Assembly (NCBI RefSeq): GCF_010731715.1
Contig: NZ_AP022587.1
Span: 3,968,001-4,032,000 of the forward strand
DNA: 64,000 nucleotides
Direction of reading: 5' to 3'
Source of the DNA: Mycobacterium stomatepiae
GTDB lineage: Bacteria; Actinomycetota; Actinomycetes; Mycobacteriales; Mycobacteriaceae
Below the pieces are notes generated by a model that saw nothing but the letters and a program-made list of their open reading frames with translations, searched no databases and had not been told where the DNA came from. Made by a program: the position numbers and the translations under genes. Shown here one piece after another: positions 15,371 through 23,566 of the stretch. The number at the start of each line of letters is the position of its first letter. Positions within the stretch are counted from its first letter, which is position 1.

Positions 15371-16353
15371 CGTCGGCCCCCCGGAGGTGATTCGGCCGTT
15401 GGCACATCCTCACCGTGGTCGTCGTCTTGGTGTTCGTCATCGTCGTCGGCCGGATCCGGCTCGGGTTCTTCGCCGTCCAGGCCCGCCGACGCCGGATCGG
15501 TTTCACTGCCCTCTTGGCGCCCGGGCAGCGCCGCGGGCAGACCCCAACCGCCCATCGAACCCGGCCCGGGTGTCGGTCCCAGACCAAGGTTGGGAATGCC
15601 CGGCAGCGCCGACGGCATCGCGGGAGCCGGCGCGGTCCCGATCGGGCCCGAATCCTCGGCCAGCAGGCCAGGATCGTCCGCCAGCAGCGAGTCCAGTAGC
15701 GGATCGCCTCCGGAATCGGCAGGTTCCGCCGTCGGCTCGGATGCGGCAACCGCAGCCGGCCGGGTCTCGCCGGCGACATTCGTTGGGCTCTTCGATGCGT
15801 CGTACAGCGACGTCCATGCGGCCATCAGTGCCGACTTCGACGTGTCGTCCAGGTTGGCGGTCATGACCACCGTGCGAATGTCTCGCAACTTGCCGATCAG
15901 GAATCGCTGAAAGTCGCGCGCGCCCGCCGGGGTGTCCAAGTCCGATCGGGTTTGCACCGCAGCCTCGGTCTCGCGCTGTAAGGCGCTCAGCGCTTCGGCG
16001 CCTTCGACGGTCTTCAGGTGGGCGTTCATGATGGCCGAAATGACCTGCAGGTCCAGCTGAGAACTTGCCGAATTCTGATGTGCTAGAGCTGCTTCGGCGC
16101 CGGCGATGGCTTCTGCGGTGGTTCCCTCGGACTGCTGCGGCGCTGGAGCAGACGATTCCACACCGGAGCCGAACACGCCCGGATGCTGCCGGCGGATCTT
16201 CGCCAGAATCATGTCGAGTTGCTCCGGACGGGTCGTGGGGGTGATCATGGCGGCCAGCTCCGTCGGCGTCAGCCCGGTCTGCCATGCGTTCGGATCGCCG
16301 GTGCGGTCGCGCACGACTTTGACCGTGGCCAACAGCTCGTCATACGTCGACAT
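15364..16353 (-). CDS. N-terminal part of Rv0026-like DUF4226 ESX accessory protein
   Basis: Encodes 329 residues. An N-terminal region (MSTYDELLATVKVVRDRTGD) is followed by a DUF4226-type helical domain (about residues 80-190: LDTPAGARDFQRFLIGKLRD), a motif shared with the next upstream gene (Rv0025-like). Then come an Ala/Pro/Gly linker and a very acidic tail (EEPEPDPADDDDEHQDDDHG). The frame closes at TGA 15364, seven bases after the start of the frame encoding the rest of the protein. Together the two halves equal the size of M. tuberculosis Rv0026. Function unknown; the acidic linker resembles those in EspI/EspK-type proteins. Confidence 0.8.
   Translation of the reverse strand: MSTYDELLATVKVVRDRTGDPNAWQTGLTPTELAAMITPTTRPEQLDMILAKIRRQHPGVFGSGVESSAPAPQQSEGTTAEAIAGAEAALAHQNSASSQLDLQVISAIMNAHLKTVEGAEALSALQRETEAAVQTRSDLDTPAGARDFQRFLIGKLRDIRTVVMTANLDDTSKSALMAAWTSLYDASKSPTNVAGETRPAAVAASEPTAEPADSGGDPLLDSLLADDPGLLAEDSGPIGTAPAPAMPSALPGIPNLGLGPTPGPGSMGGWGLPAALPGRQEGSETDPASAGLDGEEPEPDPADDDDEHQDDDHGEDVPTAESPPGGRRW
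15376..15382 (-). promoter_or_regulatory. Possible -1 ribosomal frameshift heptamer G-GGG-GGC
   Basis: On the minus strand the upstream gene reads CCG-GGG-GGC-CGA-CGA-TGG-TGA. G-GGG-GGC fits the X-XXY-YYZ form of a -1 slippery heptamer in the correct phase. A -1 slip after GGC continues CCG-ACG-ATG-GTG, joining the two Rv0026-like halves exactly. A one-base deletion from an ancestral G7 run, or a sequencing error in the homopolymer, would look the same. Confidence 0.4.
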
Positions 16354-16476
16354 CGGCTAGCCAAACGGCGCTGCGCCCCAACACGGGCGGTGTCGCGACC
16401 CCTCCATGCCGGGTGACAGTACTGAGGCCCCGCGCTGCCGACAATTCACCACAGGGCGGCTGTGGATGCAGGCTCA

Positions 16477-16839
16477 CTAGCCCGTCGATATGCCGTATTC
16501 TCCCCGCACGCTTTGCAGCACAGCCGTTTTCGCTCGGTCGAGCTCGCGCGCGTCGGCCACCACAGCTGTGATCTCGCGCTGCTTGGCGACCAGAAACTTC
16601 TGAAACTCCCGCGCCCCCATGGGTGTATCGAGGGCCAGGCTCCGGTGCTGGGGGACAGCACGGTCGATCTCGTCGGCGATCGCATCCAGACGCCTGATGC
16701 TCTCCCGCGTCGCGGCGTGCGCGCTGGCAAGCACTTCCATCAGCGCACGATCTGCCTCGGCGACCGAGTCGTGCCGCGTCGCCATTTCCGACTGACGCGC
16801 CTGGATAGCGGGTACCGAAGGGCCGGTCTGTTCCGACAT
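16477..16839 (-). CDS. DUF4226 ESX accessory protein (Rv0025-like)
   Basis: A 120-residue helical protein, the same length as M. tuberculosis Rv0025. The middle contains [20 protein letters not shown], nearly the same motif as in the Rv0026-like neighbour, marking both as DUF4226-type domains derived from one ancestor. No signal peptide or membrane segment. It lies 15 bases downstream of the NlpC/P60 gene and 123 bases upstream of the Rv0026-like gene, in one operon. Function unknown. Confidence 0.85.
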   Translation of the reverse strand: MSEQTGPSVPAIQARQSEMATRHDSVAEADRALMEVLASAHAATRESIRRLDAIADEIDRAVPQHRSLALDTPMGAREFQKFLVAKQREITAVVADARELDRAKTAVLQSVRGEYGISTG

Positions 16840-16854
16840 CTGTTCAACCCAATC

Positions 16855-17649
16855 TCATAACGGCCGCCGAATCGCGACGTAGTTGCCCAGCCGGCTGATG
16901 CGCACCGAGGCACCCGAATACGGTGCTTCGACGACGAGGTTGTTGCCGATCGCCATCTGCACGTGTCCCGTGTGCGGGAAGACCAGATCGCCGGGCCTGA
17001 CTTGCGAACGGGGCACGGGAATTCCGTCGTTGATCTGCTGATAGGTGGTGCGGTCCAGGTGAATGCCGGCCTGCGCATAGGACCACTGGACGAGTCCGGA
17101 ACAGTCGAACTGATCGGGGCCGGTCGCACCCCATACGTAGGGGCGGCCCAGTCGGGACAGCGCCGCGCGCACCGCAATTCCGGCACGACTGCTCCGGGAC
17201 GGCAACCGCAGTCCACGGTGGTGCAGCATTCGGTAGCGCAGCGCCCGCAGCGCCGCCGAATGCCGTCGGGCGCGCAACCGGGCGGTCAATACGTGTGCCC
17301 GCTGGGCGCACAGCCTCGCGGCCCGACGGCGCATGGCCTCGCGTTGGGCCATCGGGGTGATCGGGGTGGCGGCCGCATCGGCACGGGCCTCGTCGAGGAC
17401 GTTCTTGGTCAGCTGACGAGCCTGCGCCCGGTCGCGGTGAGCCCCGGCGATGATCTCCGTCGCCGCGGCATCCGTGCGGGCCGCCGCGCGCAGCACCTGC
17501 TGGCTCCGGTTCACCTTCGATTGATAACTCTCTTGGCCCACAACGCTATTCAATGGCGCCATCACGTATGCATCCAGCGGCAGCTGCCGGGTGCTCCCGG
17601 CGAACAGCTGATGAGCGCGGCTCAACGCCTCGATGTCGCTTTCGGTCAT
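16855..17649 (-). CDS. NlpC/P60-domain protein of the ESX accessory cluster (Rv0024-like)
   Basis: A 264-residue protein with a helical N-terminal region (about 1-140, Arg/Ala-rich, DUF4226-like) and a C-terminal NlpC/P60 domain. The catalytic Cys is in FDCSGLVQWSY (near residue 188), the His in HTGHVQMAIG, and NNLVVEAPYSG follows. Related domains cut D-Glu-mDAP bonds of peptidoglycan. No signal peptide is visible, so export, if any, would need the ESX route. The ATG at 17649 overlaps the regulator stop as ATGA, with GAGGAGG in front; an upstream in-frame start would run into the regulator and yields Arg/Gly-rich shadow sequence. Relatives are Rv0024 and the ESX-2 gene Rv3896c. Confidence 0.9.
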   Translation of the reverse strand: MTESDIEALSRAHQLFAGSTRQLPLDAYVMAPLNSVVGQESYQSKVNRSQQVLRAAARTDAAATEIIAGAHRDRAQARQLTKNVLDEARADAAATPITPMAQREAMRRRAARLCAQRAHVLTARLRARRHSAALRALRYRMLHHRGLRLPSRSSRAGIAVRAALSRLGRPYVWGATGPDQFDCSGLVQWSYAQAGIHLDRTTYQQINDGIPVPRSQVRPGDLVFPHTGHVQMAIGNNLVVEAPYSGASVRISRLGNYVAIRRPL

Positions 17650-18431
17650 CGGTCCTCCTCGCCGCCGAGATCGGTGCCGTCTCGACTCTCCGCCTCCACC
17701 GCGTCGGTGAACGCGCGCACCCGGGGAAGGACCCCGGCCGCAATCACCCCGCGATTGCGGATGTCCCACATCTCGTCACTGCTCACCCCCAGCAGCGCCG
17801 CGATGATCGCGTCCGGCAGCGACGACTGCGCACACGCCCGGTCGAACCGCGCGCTCAAACTGGTCGGCATCCGCTTCAGCAGGGCGCTGCGCGTCTCCTC
17901 GAGGGCCTGGAGATGTTCCATCAGCCGGTCGGTCGAATCCGCACCGGCGCTCACGGCCACCCGCCATGAGCTGGCGGCGAGCATCTCGGCCTTCACGCAC
18001 TGCGCGATCACAGAGAGAATATACGTCTCATATTCGTTTGATGTCGTCGCCGGCAGTCGATCGATCACGGATTTGAGCGCATCGAGCTGGGCCTCGGCAT
18101 AGCCTTCCAGCACTTCGGTGTCGCTATGACGGTCGACGACCACCGCCCCGGCGCGCGGCGGGGACATCGCCTCGAGGGGCTGCGCGGCGATCAATCGGGC
18201 CAGTTCGGCATCCGGATCGGCGGCCACCAATAACCGCGAGTACGTGCCCGGCGGCAGGCCTAAGCCGTTCTCCACCTTCTGAACAGTGCTTTTGTGAGCC
18301 TTTCGGGCGCCGCGTTCCAGGTAGCTCAATCCCATGATGCTGACGCCGGTCGCGGCGGCAAGCTCCGCCAGGGACCAATCACGCGACTCACGCAATGCAC
18401 GGATGGCCGCACCCGCCGATTCACGGCTCAC
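17646..18431 (-). CDS. XRE-family regulator of the ESX accessory operon (Rv0023-like)
   Basis: A 261-residue protein with an N-terminal helix-turn-helix of the XRE/Cro type (about residues 8-62: RALRESRDWSLAELAAATGV, then YLERGARK) and a long helical C-terminal domain with one conserved stretch, ATTSNEYETYILSVIAQCVK. GTG start. Very close to M. tuberculosis Rv0023. It is the first gene of the minus-strand operon and divergent from whiB5, so it probably regulates both through the 145-base intergenic region. The C-terminal domain may sense a ligand; none is known to me. Confidence 0.92.
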   Translation of the reverse strand: MSRESAGAAIRALRESRDWSLAELAAATGVSIMGLSYLERGARKAHKSTVQKVENGLGLPPGTYSRLLVAADPDAELARLIAAQPLEAMSPPRAGAVVVDRHSDTEVLEGYAEAQLDALKSVIDRLPATTSNEYETYILSVIAQCVKAEMLAASSWRVAVSAGADSTDRLMEHLQALEETRSALLKRMPTSLSARFDRACAQSSLPDAIIAALLGVSSDEMWDIRNRGVIAAGVLPRVRAFTDAVEAESRDGTDLGGEEDR

Positions 18432-18576
18432 CCGCTGGCTCCGGCCATAGGCCGGATACTACACAGCCGGACCCTTATCGCTATAAATATACGTTTCGGT
18501 CGCGTTTCTCTTGCGCTGGCACGGGGATTATATATACGCTTTTGTCTATGTTTCATTCCCGGGCAAGGAGACTGAC
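18432..18576. promoter_or_regulatory. Divergent promoter region of whiB5 and the XRE regulator
   Basis: This gap contains the A/T-rich stretches CTATAAATATACG (from about 18481) and GATTATATATACG (from about 18526), standing out in GC-rich DNA. They are plausible -10 elements for the two divergent genes, but I see no strong -35 match and cannot place the starts. AAGGAG at 18565-18570 is the whiB5 ribosome-binding site. Confidence 0.4.
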
Positions 18577-18993
18577 ATGGGCCACCCCTGCGCAACCGAC
18601 CCGGAACTGTGGTTCGGCTACCCCGATGACGACAGCGGTGACGGCGCGGCCAAGGCCCGCGCCTATGAGCGGTCGGCCACCGAGGCGCGGCGCCAATGCC
18701 TGCGCCGCTGCCCGCTGGCGCAGCAGCGCAGATGCGCTCAGTACGCCATCGCGCATCGGGAGGAGTACGGCGTGTGGGCCGGCGTCAAACTTCCCGGCGG
18801 CCAATACCGCAAGCGCGACCAATTGGCCCGCGCCCACGACGTCCTGCGACGCATCGCCGCCGGCGAGATCAACTCCCGCCAGCTGCCCGAGAACGCGGCG
18901 CTGCTGGCCCGCAGCGAGCACGAGACCATCCCGATGCCCGCCGTGGTGGTGCACCTGCCGATCGCGCAGGTGGGTCCGCGTTCCGCCGCCTGA
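18577..18993 (+). CDS. whiB5: WhiB-family iron-sulphur regulator WhiB5
   Basis: A 138-residue Wbl protein. The four cluster-binding cysteines are visible: one at residue 5 (HPCATDPELWF), then C-x3-C in QCLRRCP and one more in RRCAQYA, followed by the family turn YGVWAGVKLPGG. Wbl proteins bind a 4Fe-4S cluster and partner the primary sigma factor. A long C-terminal tail, ending LPIAQVGPRSAA, is typical of WhiB5, which in M. tuberculosis affects ESX-2/ESX-4-type genes and virulence. ATG at 18577 follows AAGGAG at a good distance. It is divergent from the XRE gene, so probably co-regulates the ESX cluster. Confidence 0.94.
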   Translation: MGHPCATDPELWFGYPDDDSGDGAAKARAYERSATEARRQCLRRCPLAQQRRCAQYAIAHREEYGVWAGVKLPGGQYRKRDQLARAHDVLRRIAAGEINSRQLPENAALLARSEHETIPMPAVVVHLPIAQVGPRSAA

Positions 18994-19088
18994 CCCGCTT
19001 GCGCCGCGCACCGTGAACGTTTGTTCACCCAAACAACGGGGTAGTCGACCGCGACGGAACATCCGACCGTCGACCCCGAGGTATCTCC

Positions 19089-20471
19089 ATGACGTTCGAC
19101 CTGACACCCACGGCGGCGCAGCACGACCTTGCCCGGCGCGCCCACGAATTCGCCGAGTCCGTCGTCCGACCGGTCGCGCTGGAGTACGACCAGCGGCAGG
19201 AGTTTCCCTGGCCGGTGCTCGAGGAAGCGGCCCAGCGCGGTTTCTACAGCCCGCTGTTTTACCGCGATCTGATCGGCGATCCCACCGGTCTGTCACTGCC
19301 GATGTTCATGGAGGAGCTGTTCTGGGGCTGCGCCGGAATCGGTTTGGCGATCGTGATGCCGGCGCTGGCGCTTTCGGCAATCGGTCAAGCCGCCTCCCCC
19401 GAGCAGATGCTGCAGTGGGCACCCGAATGTTTCGGTACCCCAGGTGATCTCAAGCTCGCCGCGCTGGCGATTTCCGAACCCGAGGGCGGCAGCGACGTAC
19501 GCAATCTTCGGACGCGGGCGCGGCGCGACGGTGAGGACTGGGTGCTCGACGGCCACAAGATGTGGATCGGCAACGGCGGCATCGCCAACGTGCACGTGGT
19601 CAACGCCGTGGTCGATGAGGAGCTTGGCCACCGCGGCCAGGCCCTATTCGTGGTGCCGGGCGGCACCCCGGGACTGGAACTGGTGCGCAAGCTGGACAAG
19701 CTGGGCTGCCGCGCCTCGCACACCGCGGAATTGCGGTTGGACAGCGTGCGGATTCCGGGTGCCAATTTGCTTGGAGGAGAAGACAAACTCGAACACAAGC
19801 TCGCCAAGGCCCGGGAAGTGGTCGCGGGTGGCCAGCGCTCGGGCTCTGCGACGCTGGGTACCTTCGAACAGACCCGCCCGATGGTCGCCGCCCAGGCGAT
19901 CGGCATCGCGCGGGCCGCGGTGGAGTACGCGACCACATACGCCACCGAACGTGAGGCGTTCGGCGCGCCGATCATCGACAACCAGGGCATCGCGTTCCCG
20001 CTGGCCGACCTCGCCACCCAGATCGATGCCGCCAGGCTGTTGACCTGGCGAGCGTCCTGGATGGCCGCCAACGACGTTCCGTTCGAGCGAGGCGAGGGCT
20101 CGATGGCCAAACTCGCCGCCAGCGAGGTCGCTATCAAGGCCACCGAACGCGCGATCCAGACCCTGGGTGGCTGGGGGTACATCACCGACCACCCCGTCGA
20201 GAAGTGGTATCGAGATGCCAAGCTGTACACCATCTTTGAGGGCACCAGCGAGATCCAGCGGATGGTCATCTCGAATGCACTGGGCGCCGCGGTAGGAACT
20301 CCGCCGCTGCACGTCGTGCTCGAGCCGTCCGGCGGACCGCTGAACCGCATTTTCGGCCGGGGCACCCCGCTGCGATCGCGGGCCGCCAACGCCGCGTTGT
20401 CGGTCAAGGATCAGATCCCGGAACCGATCATGCGGGTGGCTATGCAGCTACTGCGGCCGCCGGGACGATAG
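19089..20471 (+). CDS. Acyl-CoA dehydrogenase
   Basis: A 460-residue flavoprotein of the acyl-CoA dehydrogenase family: N-terminal helical domain, FAD-binding LAALAISEPEGGSDV and MWIGNGG motifs, and the catalytic Glu in YTIFEGTSEIQR near residue 384. It oxidises an acyl-CoA ester, passing electrons to ETF; the substrate chain is unknown. The C-terminus (about 50 residues after GAAVGTPPL) is longer than in short-chain members and includes an Arg/Pro-rich end. Its own promoter lies in the 95 bases after whiB5. I do not recall this gene beside whiB5 in M. tuberculosis. Confidence 0.93.
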   Translation: MTFDLTPTAAQHDLARRAHEFAESVVRPVALEYDQRQEFPWPVLEEAAQRGFYSPLFYRDLIGDPTGLSLPMFMEELFWGCAGIGLAIVMPALALSAIGQAASPEQMLQWAPECFGTPGDLKLAALAISEPEGGSDVRNLRTRARRDGEDWVLDGHKMWIGNGGIANVHVVNAVVDEELGHRGQALFVVPGGTPGLELVRKLDKLGCRASHTAELRLDSVRIPGANLLGGEDKLEHKLAKAREVVAGGQRSGSATLGTFEQTRPMVAAQAIGIARAAVEYATTYATEREAFGAPIIDNQGIAFPLADLATQIDAARLLTWRASWMAANDVPFERGEGSMAKLAASEVAIKATERAIQTLGGWGYITDHPVEKWYRDAKLYTIFEGTSEIQRMVISNALGAAVGTPPLHVVLEPSGGPLNRIFGRGTPLRSRAANAALSVKDQIPEPIMRVAMQLLRPPGR

Positions 20472-20524
20472 GCCGTCAGCCCCGGGTACGGTCGCGGTAT
20501 CACGCCCGCAACGAAGGGTTCACG

Positions 20525-21505
20525 GTGAGCAATCTCGAGACCACGCCGACCGAAGTCGCCTGCAGCGCTTCGCGAGTTGCGGGGGTCGAGGTGCTCCAGC
20601 CGCGAGAGGTACCACTGGGCGGACCGCGGGCTATCCGGGTGCAACGTACCTTGCCGCAACGACAGCGCTCGCTGATCGGAGCGTGGTGCTTTATCGACCA
20701 CTACGGTCCCGTTCGGGCGCGGATGGATGTTCCCCCTCATCCGCACACGGGACTACAGACAGTCAGCTCGCTGTTCAGTGGAGAAGTGGAACACCGCGAC
20801 AGCGCAGGAGTGCACTCCATGGTGCGGCCCGGCGAGTTGAATCTGATGACGGCAGGGGCCGGCATTTCTCATTCCGAGGTTTCGGTCGGGTCGGACGCCG
20901 CTCTGCACGGAGTGCAGCTCTGGGTCGCGCTGCCCGATTCCGACCGCGATGGCGGACGCGGCTTCGCCCACCATGTGCCCGATCCCATCTCGCTGACCGG
21001 GGCGGTGGCGCGGGTCTTTTTGGGCGAGCTGGCCGGCAGCCGTTCCCCGGTGCACACATTCACTCCGCTGCTCGGCGCCCAGATCGATCTCGACGCGAAC
21101 GCGCAGCTGCACCTCGACGTCGACCCGACGTTCGAGCACGGTGTGCTCTGCGATGTGGGCACGGTGACGATGAACGGAACAGACCTGGCGGTTGGCGACC
21201 TTGGTTATCAGGGCGCGGGCAACGCCTCCGTCCGCCTATGCAATGTTGGAGATCGGCCGGCGCGGGTAGTGCTGTTGGGAGGTGCCCCATTCTCCGAAGA
21301 GCTGCTGATGTGGTGGAACTTCGTCGGGCGCACCCACGACAAGATCGTCGGCTATCGCCAGTTATGGGAGGAAGCCGACCCGCGCTTCGGCGTCGTCGAG
21401 GGTTATCGAGGCTCAGTCACACGACTGCCGGCCCCGCCGCTGCCGACCGCCAGGCTGCGGCCACGACCAACACCGCGCGGACCGAATGAAAAGGAAAACA
21501 CATGA
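20525..21505 (+). CDS. Pirin-family cupin protein
   Basis: A 326-residue bicupin of the pirin family. The iron-binding pattern is visible: His-x-His in VPPHPHTGLQT (about residue 71), a further His in GAGISHSEVS and a Glu nearby, as in quercetinase-active pirins. A second cupin half follows, ending in a Pro/Arg-rich tail. GTG start 53 bases after the acyl-CoA dehydrogenase stop; its stop overlaps the next gene as ATGA, so the three may form an operon. Function in mycobacteria is unknown; bacterial pirins act as dioxygenases or bind metabolic enzymes. Confidence 0.92.
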   Translation: MSNLETTPTEVACSASRVAGVEVLQPREVPLGGPRAIRVQRTLPQRQRSLIGAWCFIDHYGPVRARMDVPPHPHTGLQTVSSLFSGEVEHRDSAGVHSMVRPGELNLMTAGAGISHSEVSVGSDAALHGVQLWVALPDSDRDGGRGFAHHVPDPISLTGAVARVFLGELAGSRSPVHTFTPLLGAQIDLDANAQLHLDVDPTFEHGVLCDVGTVTMNGTDLAVGDLGYQGAGNASVRLCNVGDRPARVVLLGGAPFSEELLMWWNFVGRTHDKIVGYRQLWEEADPRFGVVEGYRGSVTRLPAPPLPTARLRPRPTPRGPNEKENT

Positions 21506-21843
21506 CAACCGACAAGACCGGGGCACAAACCACTGTCGCCGAGGGCCATCAGACCTACACCATCACCGTCGAGGGCAAGACGGTCGGACAAGCCGACTAC
21601 GCCGACCGCGGCGAGCAGCGGGTTTTCTACCACACCGTCGTCGATCCCGAATTCGGCGGACGCGGCCTGGCAACCATCCTCCTCGAAGAGGCACTGAACA
21701 AAGCACGAGACTCCGGCAAACGGATCGTGCCGGTCTGCTCGATGGTCCAAACGGTGCTCAAGAAGCATCCCGAATTCGACGAGTTCACCGACCCGGTCAC
21801 CGACGAGGTCAAGGTTTGGGCACATAGCCAGCCAAGCAGCTGA
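21502..21843 (+). CDS. Small GNAT-fold acetyltransferase (YjdJ-like)
   Basis: A 113-residue single-domain N-acetyltransferase of the short YjdJ-type group. The acetyl-CoA-binding turn is visible in FYHTVVDPEFGGRGLATILL (V-x-P-x-x-x-G-x-G-L), followed by a helix and IVPVCSMVQTVLKKHPEF. The acceptor is unknown. Its ATG overlaps the pirin stop as ATGA, so it is translated together with pirin. Confidence 0.9.
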   Translation: MTTDKTGAQTTVAEGHQTYTITVEGKTVGQADYADRGEQRVFYHTVVDPEFGGRGLATILLEEALNKARDSGKRIVPVCSMVQTVLKKHPEFDEFTDPVTDEVKVWAHSQPSS

Positions 21844-22194
21844 GGCACGGGGCAGGCGGCTACGACCTTGCCCGCGGCTTTACTGCGACGAATGGCACAC
21901 ATCGGCCGGCCTCATCGGGCAGCTAAACCCCGCTCGGGGCCGCCAGCTTGCGGATTCACCGGATATCGCCTACGCACATGACTTACCGTGTTCTTGCAGG
22001 ATAGCTGGGCAAAACGGGTATCTCAGTACGCGGCATCGGGGCCGCATGCGGGAGCCGTGTAGCCTCCCAGCTAATTCACAGGTCTCCGTGAGCAAAATGG
22101 TTGACGCAGGCGGTCAGCCCCGACGATGGCATCGTGTTGGTTTGCCGTTCACCGAAGCCACCGGCGCTGGGCCTGTTCGATCGGGGAGGGAAAC
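21844..22194. other. Gene-free spacer before the SHOCT PPE gene
   Basis: About 350 bases with no credible gene; frames open across 22101-22190 belong to the wrong phase for the PPE gene and lack starts. It should contain the PPE promoter. A GGGGAGGG ribosome-binding site sits at its end (22184-22190). No repeat or terminator stands out. Confidence 0.5.
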
Positions 22195-23562
22195 GTGGAC
22201 TACGCACTTCTGCCGCCGGAGGTCAACTCCGCGCGCATCTACGCCGGGCCTGGTTCCGGACCGATGCTGGCAGCTGCGTCCGCGTGGCAGACGCTTGCTG
22301 CCGAGTTGCACTCGACGGCAAGCGCGTATCAGGCAGCAATCACCGAGCTAACCTCCGGACCTTGGCTGGGCCCGGCGGCGGCGATGATGGCCGCGGCCGC
22401 CGCCCCCTACGTGAGCTGGATGAGGACGGCCGCCGACCAAGCTGAGGAGACGGGCAATCGCGCCATCGCGGCGGCGGCCGCCTACGAAGCCGCCTTCGCG
22501 GAGACGGTGCCGCCCCCGGTGGTCGCGGCCAACCGCGCCGTGCTGTCCACGCTGGTCGCCACGAACTTTCTCGGGCAGAACACCTCGGCTATTGCCGCTG
22601 TCGAAGGGCAATACGGCGAGATGTGGGCCCAGGACACCGGCGCGATGCAGAGTTACGCCACCCAGTCGGCGGCGGCCACCGCACTGACCCCGTTCGACTC
22701 GCCCTCACCGAACACCAGCACGGACGGCACGGCGGACCAAGCCGCCGCGGTCGCCCAAGCCACCGGCACCACCGCGGGCGATGCACAGGATGCCGTCTCG
22801 TCGGCTCAACAGGCCTTCTCGGCGGTTCCCAACGCGCTGATCAACCTGGCGAGCCCGCAGGACGCGTTCGGGTTTGGGGGGCGAGACCTGCTAGGCCTGC
22901 TCGCCGACCTGAGCGCGGTTTTTCTCGATCCGGAGTTGGGCGCCACGAGCCTGGCTGCCGACACCACGCTCGGGACCACCGCTCTTCCCTACGACGTGGG
23001 CGGTTATTACACCGGTGTGCACACCGACGACATCGTGAGCGGCTGGGGAGGGGTGCAACCCTGGCCCGGCAATGCGTCGGCGCCACCGACAACATTTCCG
23101 GTGCTGACCAACCCACCCGCGACGGTGACCGGCGGTTTCGGTCACGCGCCGTCCGTCGGGCGGTTGTCGGTGCCGCCGGGGTGGATGACCGCTGCGCCCG
23201 CGTTACGGGCCGCGACGACGGCGCTACCGGCCGCGACCGCCGCTGCGGCCGCTGAGGCCACCGGCTCAAGCGCGGGCAGCCTGTTCAGCCAGATGGCACT
23301 GGCAAGCATGGCCGGGCGCGCGATGGCCGGGACGACCGGCGGAGGCGGCGCGCGCTTCCAGGAGCGCATCGGGATGGCCGCACCCAAGTCGAAGGACACG
23401 CCGCCGGCCGAACCGGTAGAGGTGCCACAAATTCCGATGGGCGGGCCGATCACCAGCATTGCCGCCGAGCTGCGCAAGCTGGCTTCCCTACGCGACGCGG
23501 GGATCCTCACCCAAGAGGAATTCGTCGAGCAGAAGCAACGCCTGCTTCCGCGCGATCCCTAG
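22195..23562 (+). CDS. PPE-SVP protein with C-terminal SHOCT-like segment
   Basis: A 455-residue PPE protein. The PPE domain covers about residues 1-175 (YALLPPEVNSARIYAGPGSG at the start, then ATNFLGQNTSAIAAVEGQYG). A linker leads to GRLSVPPGW near residue 321, the hallmark of the SVP subgroup exported by ESX-5 in slow growers. The last about 35 residues (AAELRKLASLRDAGILTQEE and onward to KQRLL) form a SHOCT-type helical pair, normally found at the ends of other proteins, which is unusual here. GTG start chosen because GGGGAGGG is 5 bases upstream and the PPE motif follows at residues 7-9. No PE partner gene is adjacent. Confidence 0.9.
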   Translation: MDYALLPPEVNSARIYAGPGSGPMLAAASAWQTLAAELHSTASAYQAAITELTSGPWLGPAAAMMAAAAAPYVSWMRTAADQAEETGNRAIAAAAAYEAAFAETVPPPVVAANRAVLSTLVATNFLGQNTSAIAAVEGQYGEMWAQDTGAMQSYATQSAAATALTPFDSPSPNTSTDGTADQAAAVAQATGTTAGDAQDAVSSAQQAFSAVPNALINLASPQDAFGFGGRDLLGLLADLSAVFLDPELGATSLAADTTLGTTALPYDVGGYYTGVHTDDIVSGWGGVQPWPGNASAPPTTFPVLTNPPATVTGGFGHAPSVGRLSVPPGWMTAAPALRAATTALPAATAAAAAEATGSSAGSLFSQMALASMAGRAMAGTTGGGGARFQERIGMAAPKSKDTPPAEPVEVPQIPMGGPITSIAAELRKLASLRDAGILTQEEFVEQKQRLLPRDP

Positions 23563-23566
23563 AACC

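Noticed and set aside
22101..22445. A separate 114-codon gene ahead of the PPE gene
   Set aside because: It overlaps the PPE coding region in another frame and has no recognisable product; the PPE GTG with GGGGAGGG explains the region better.
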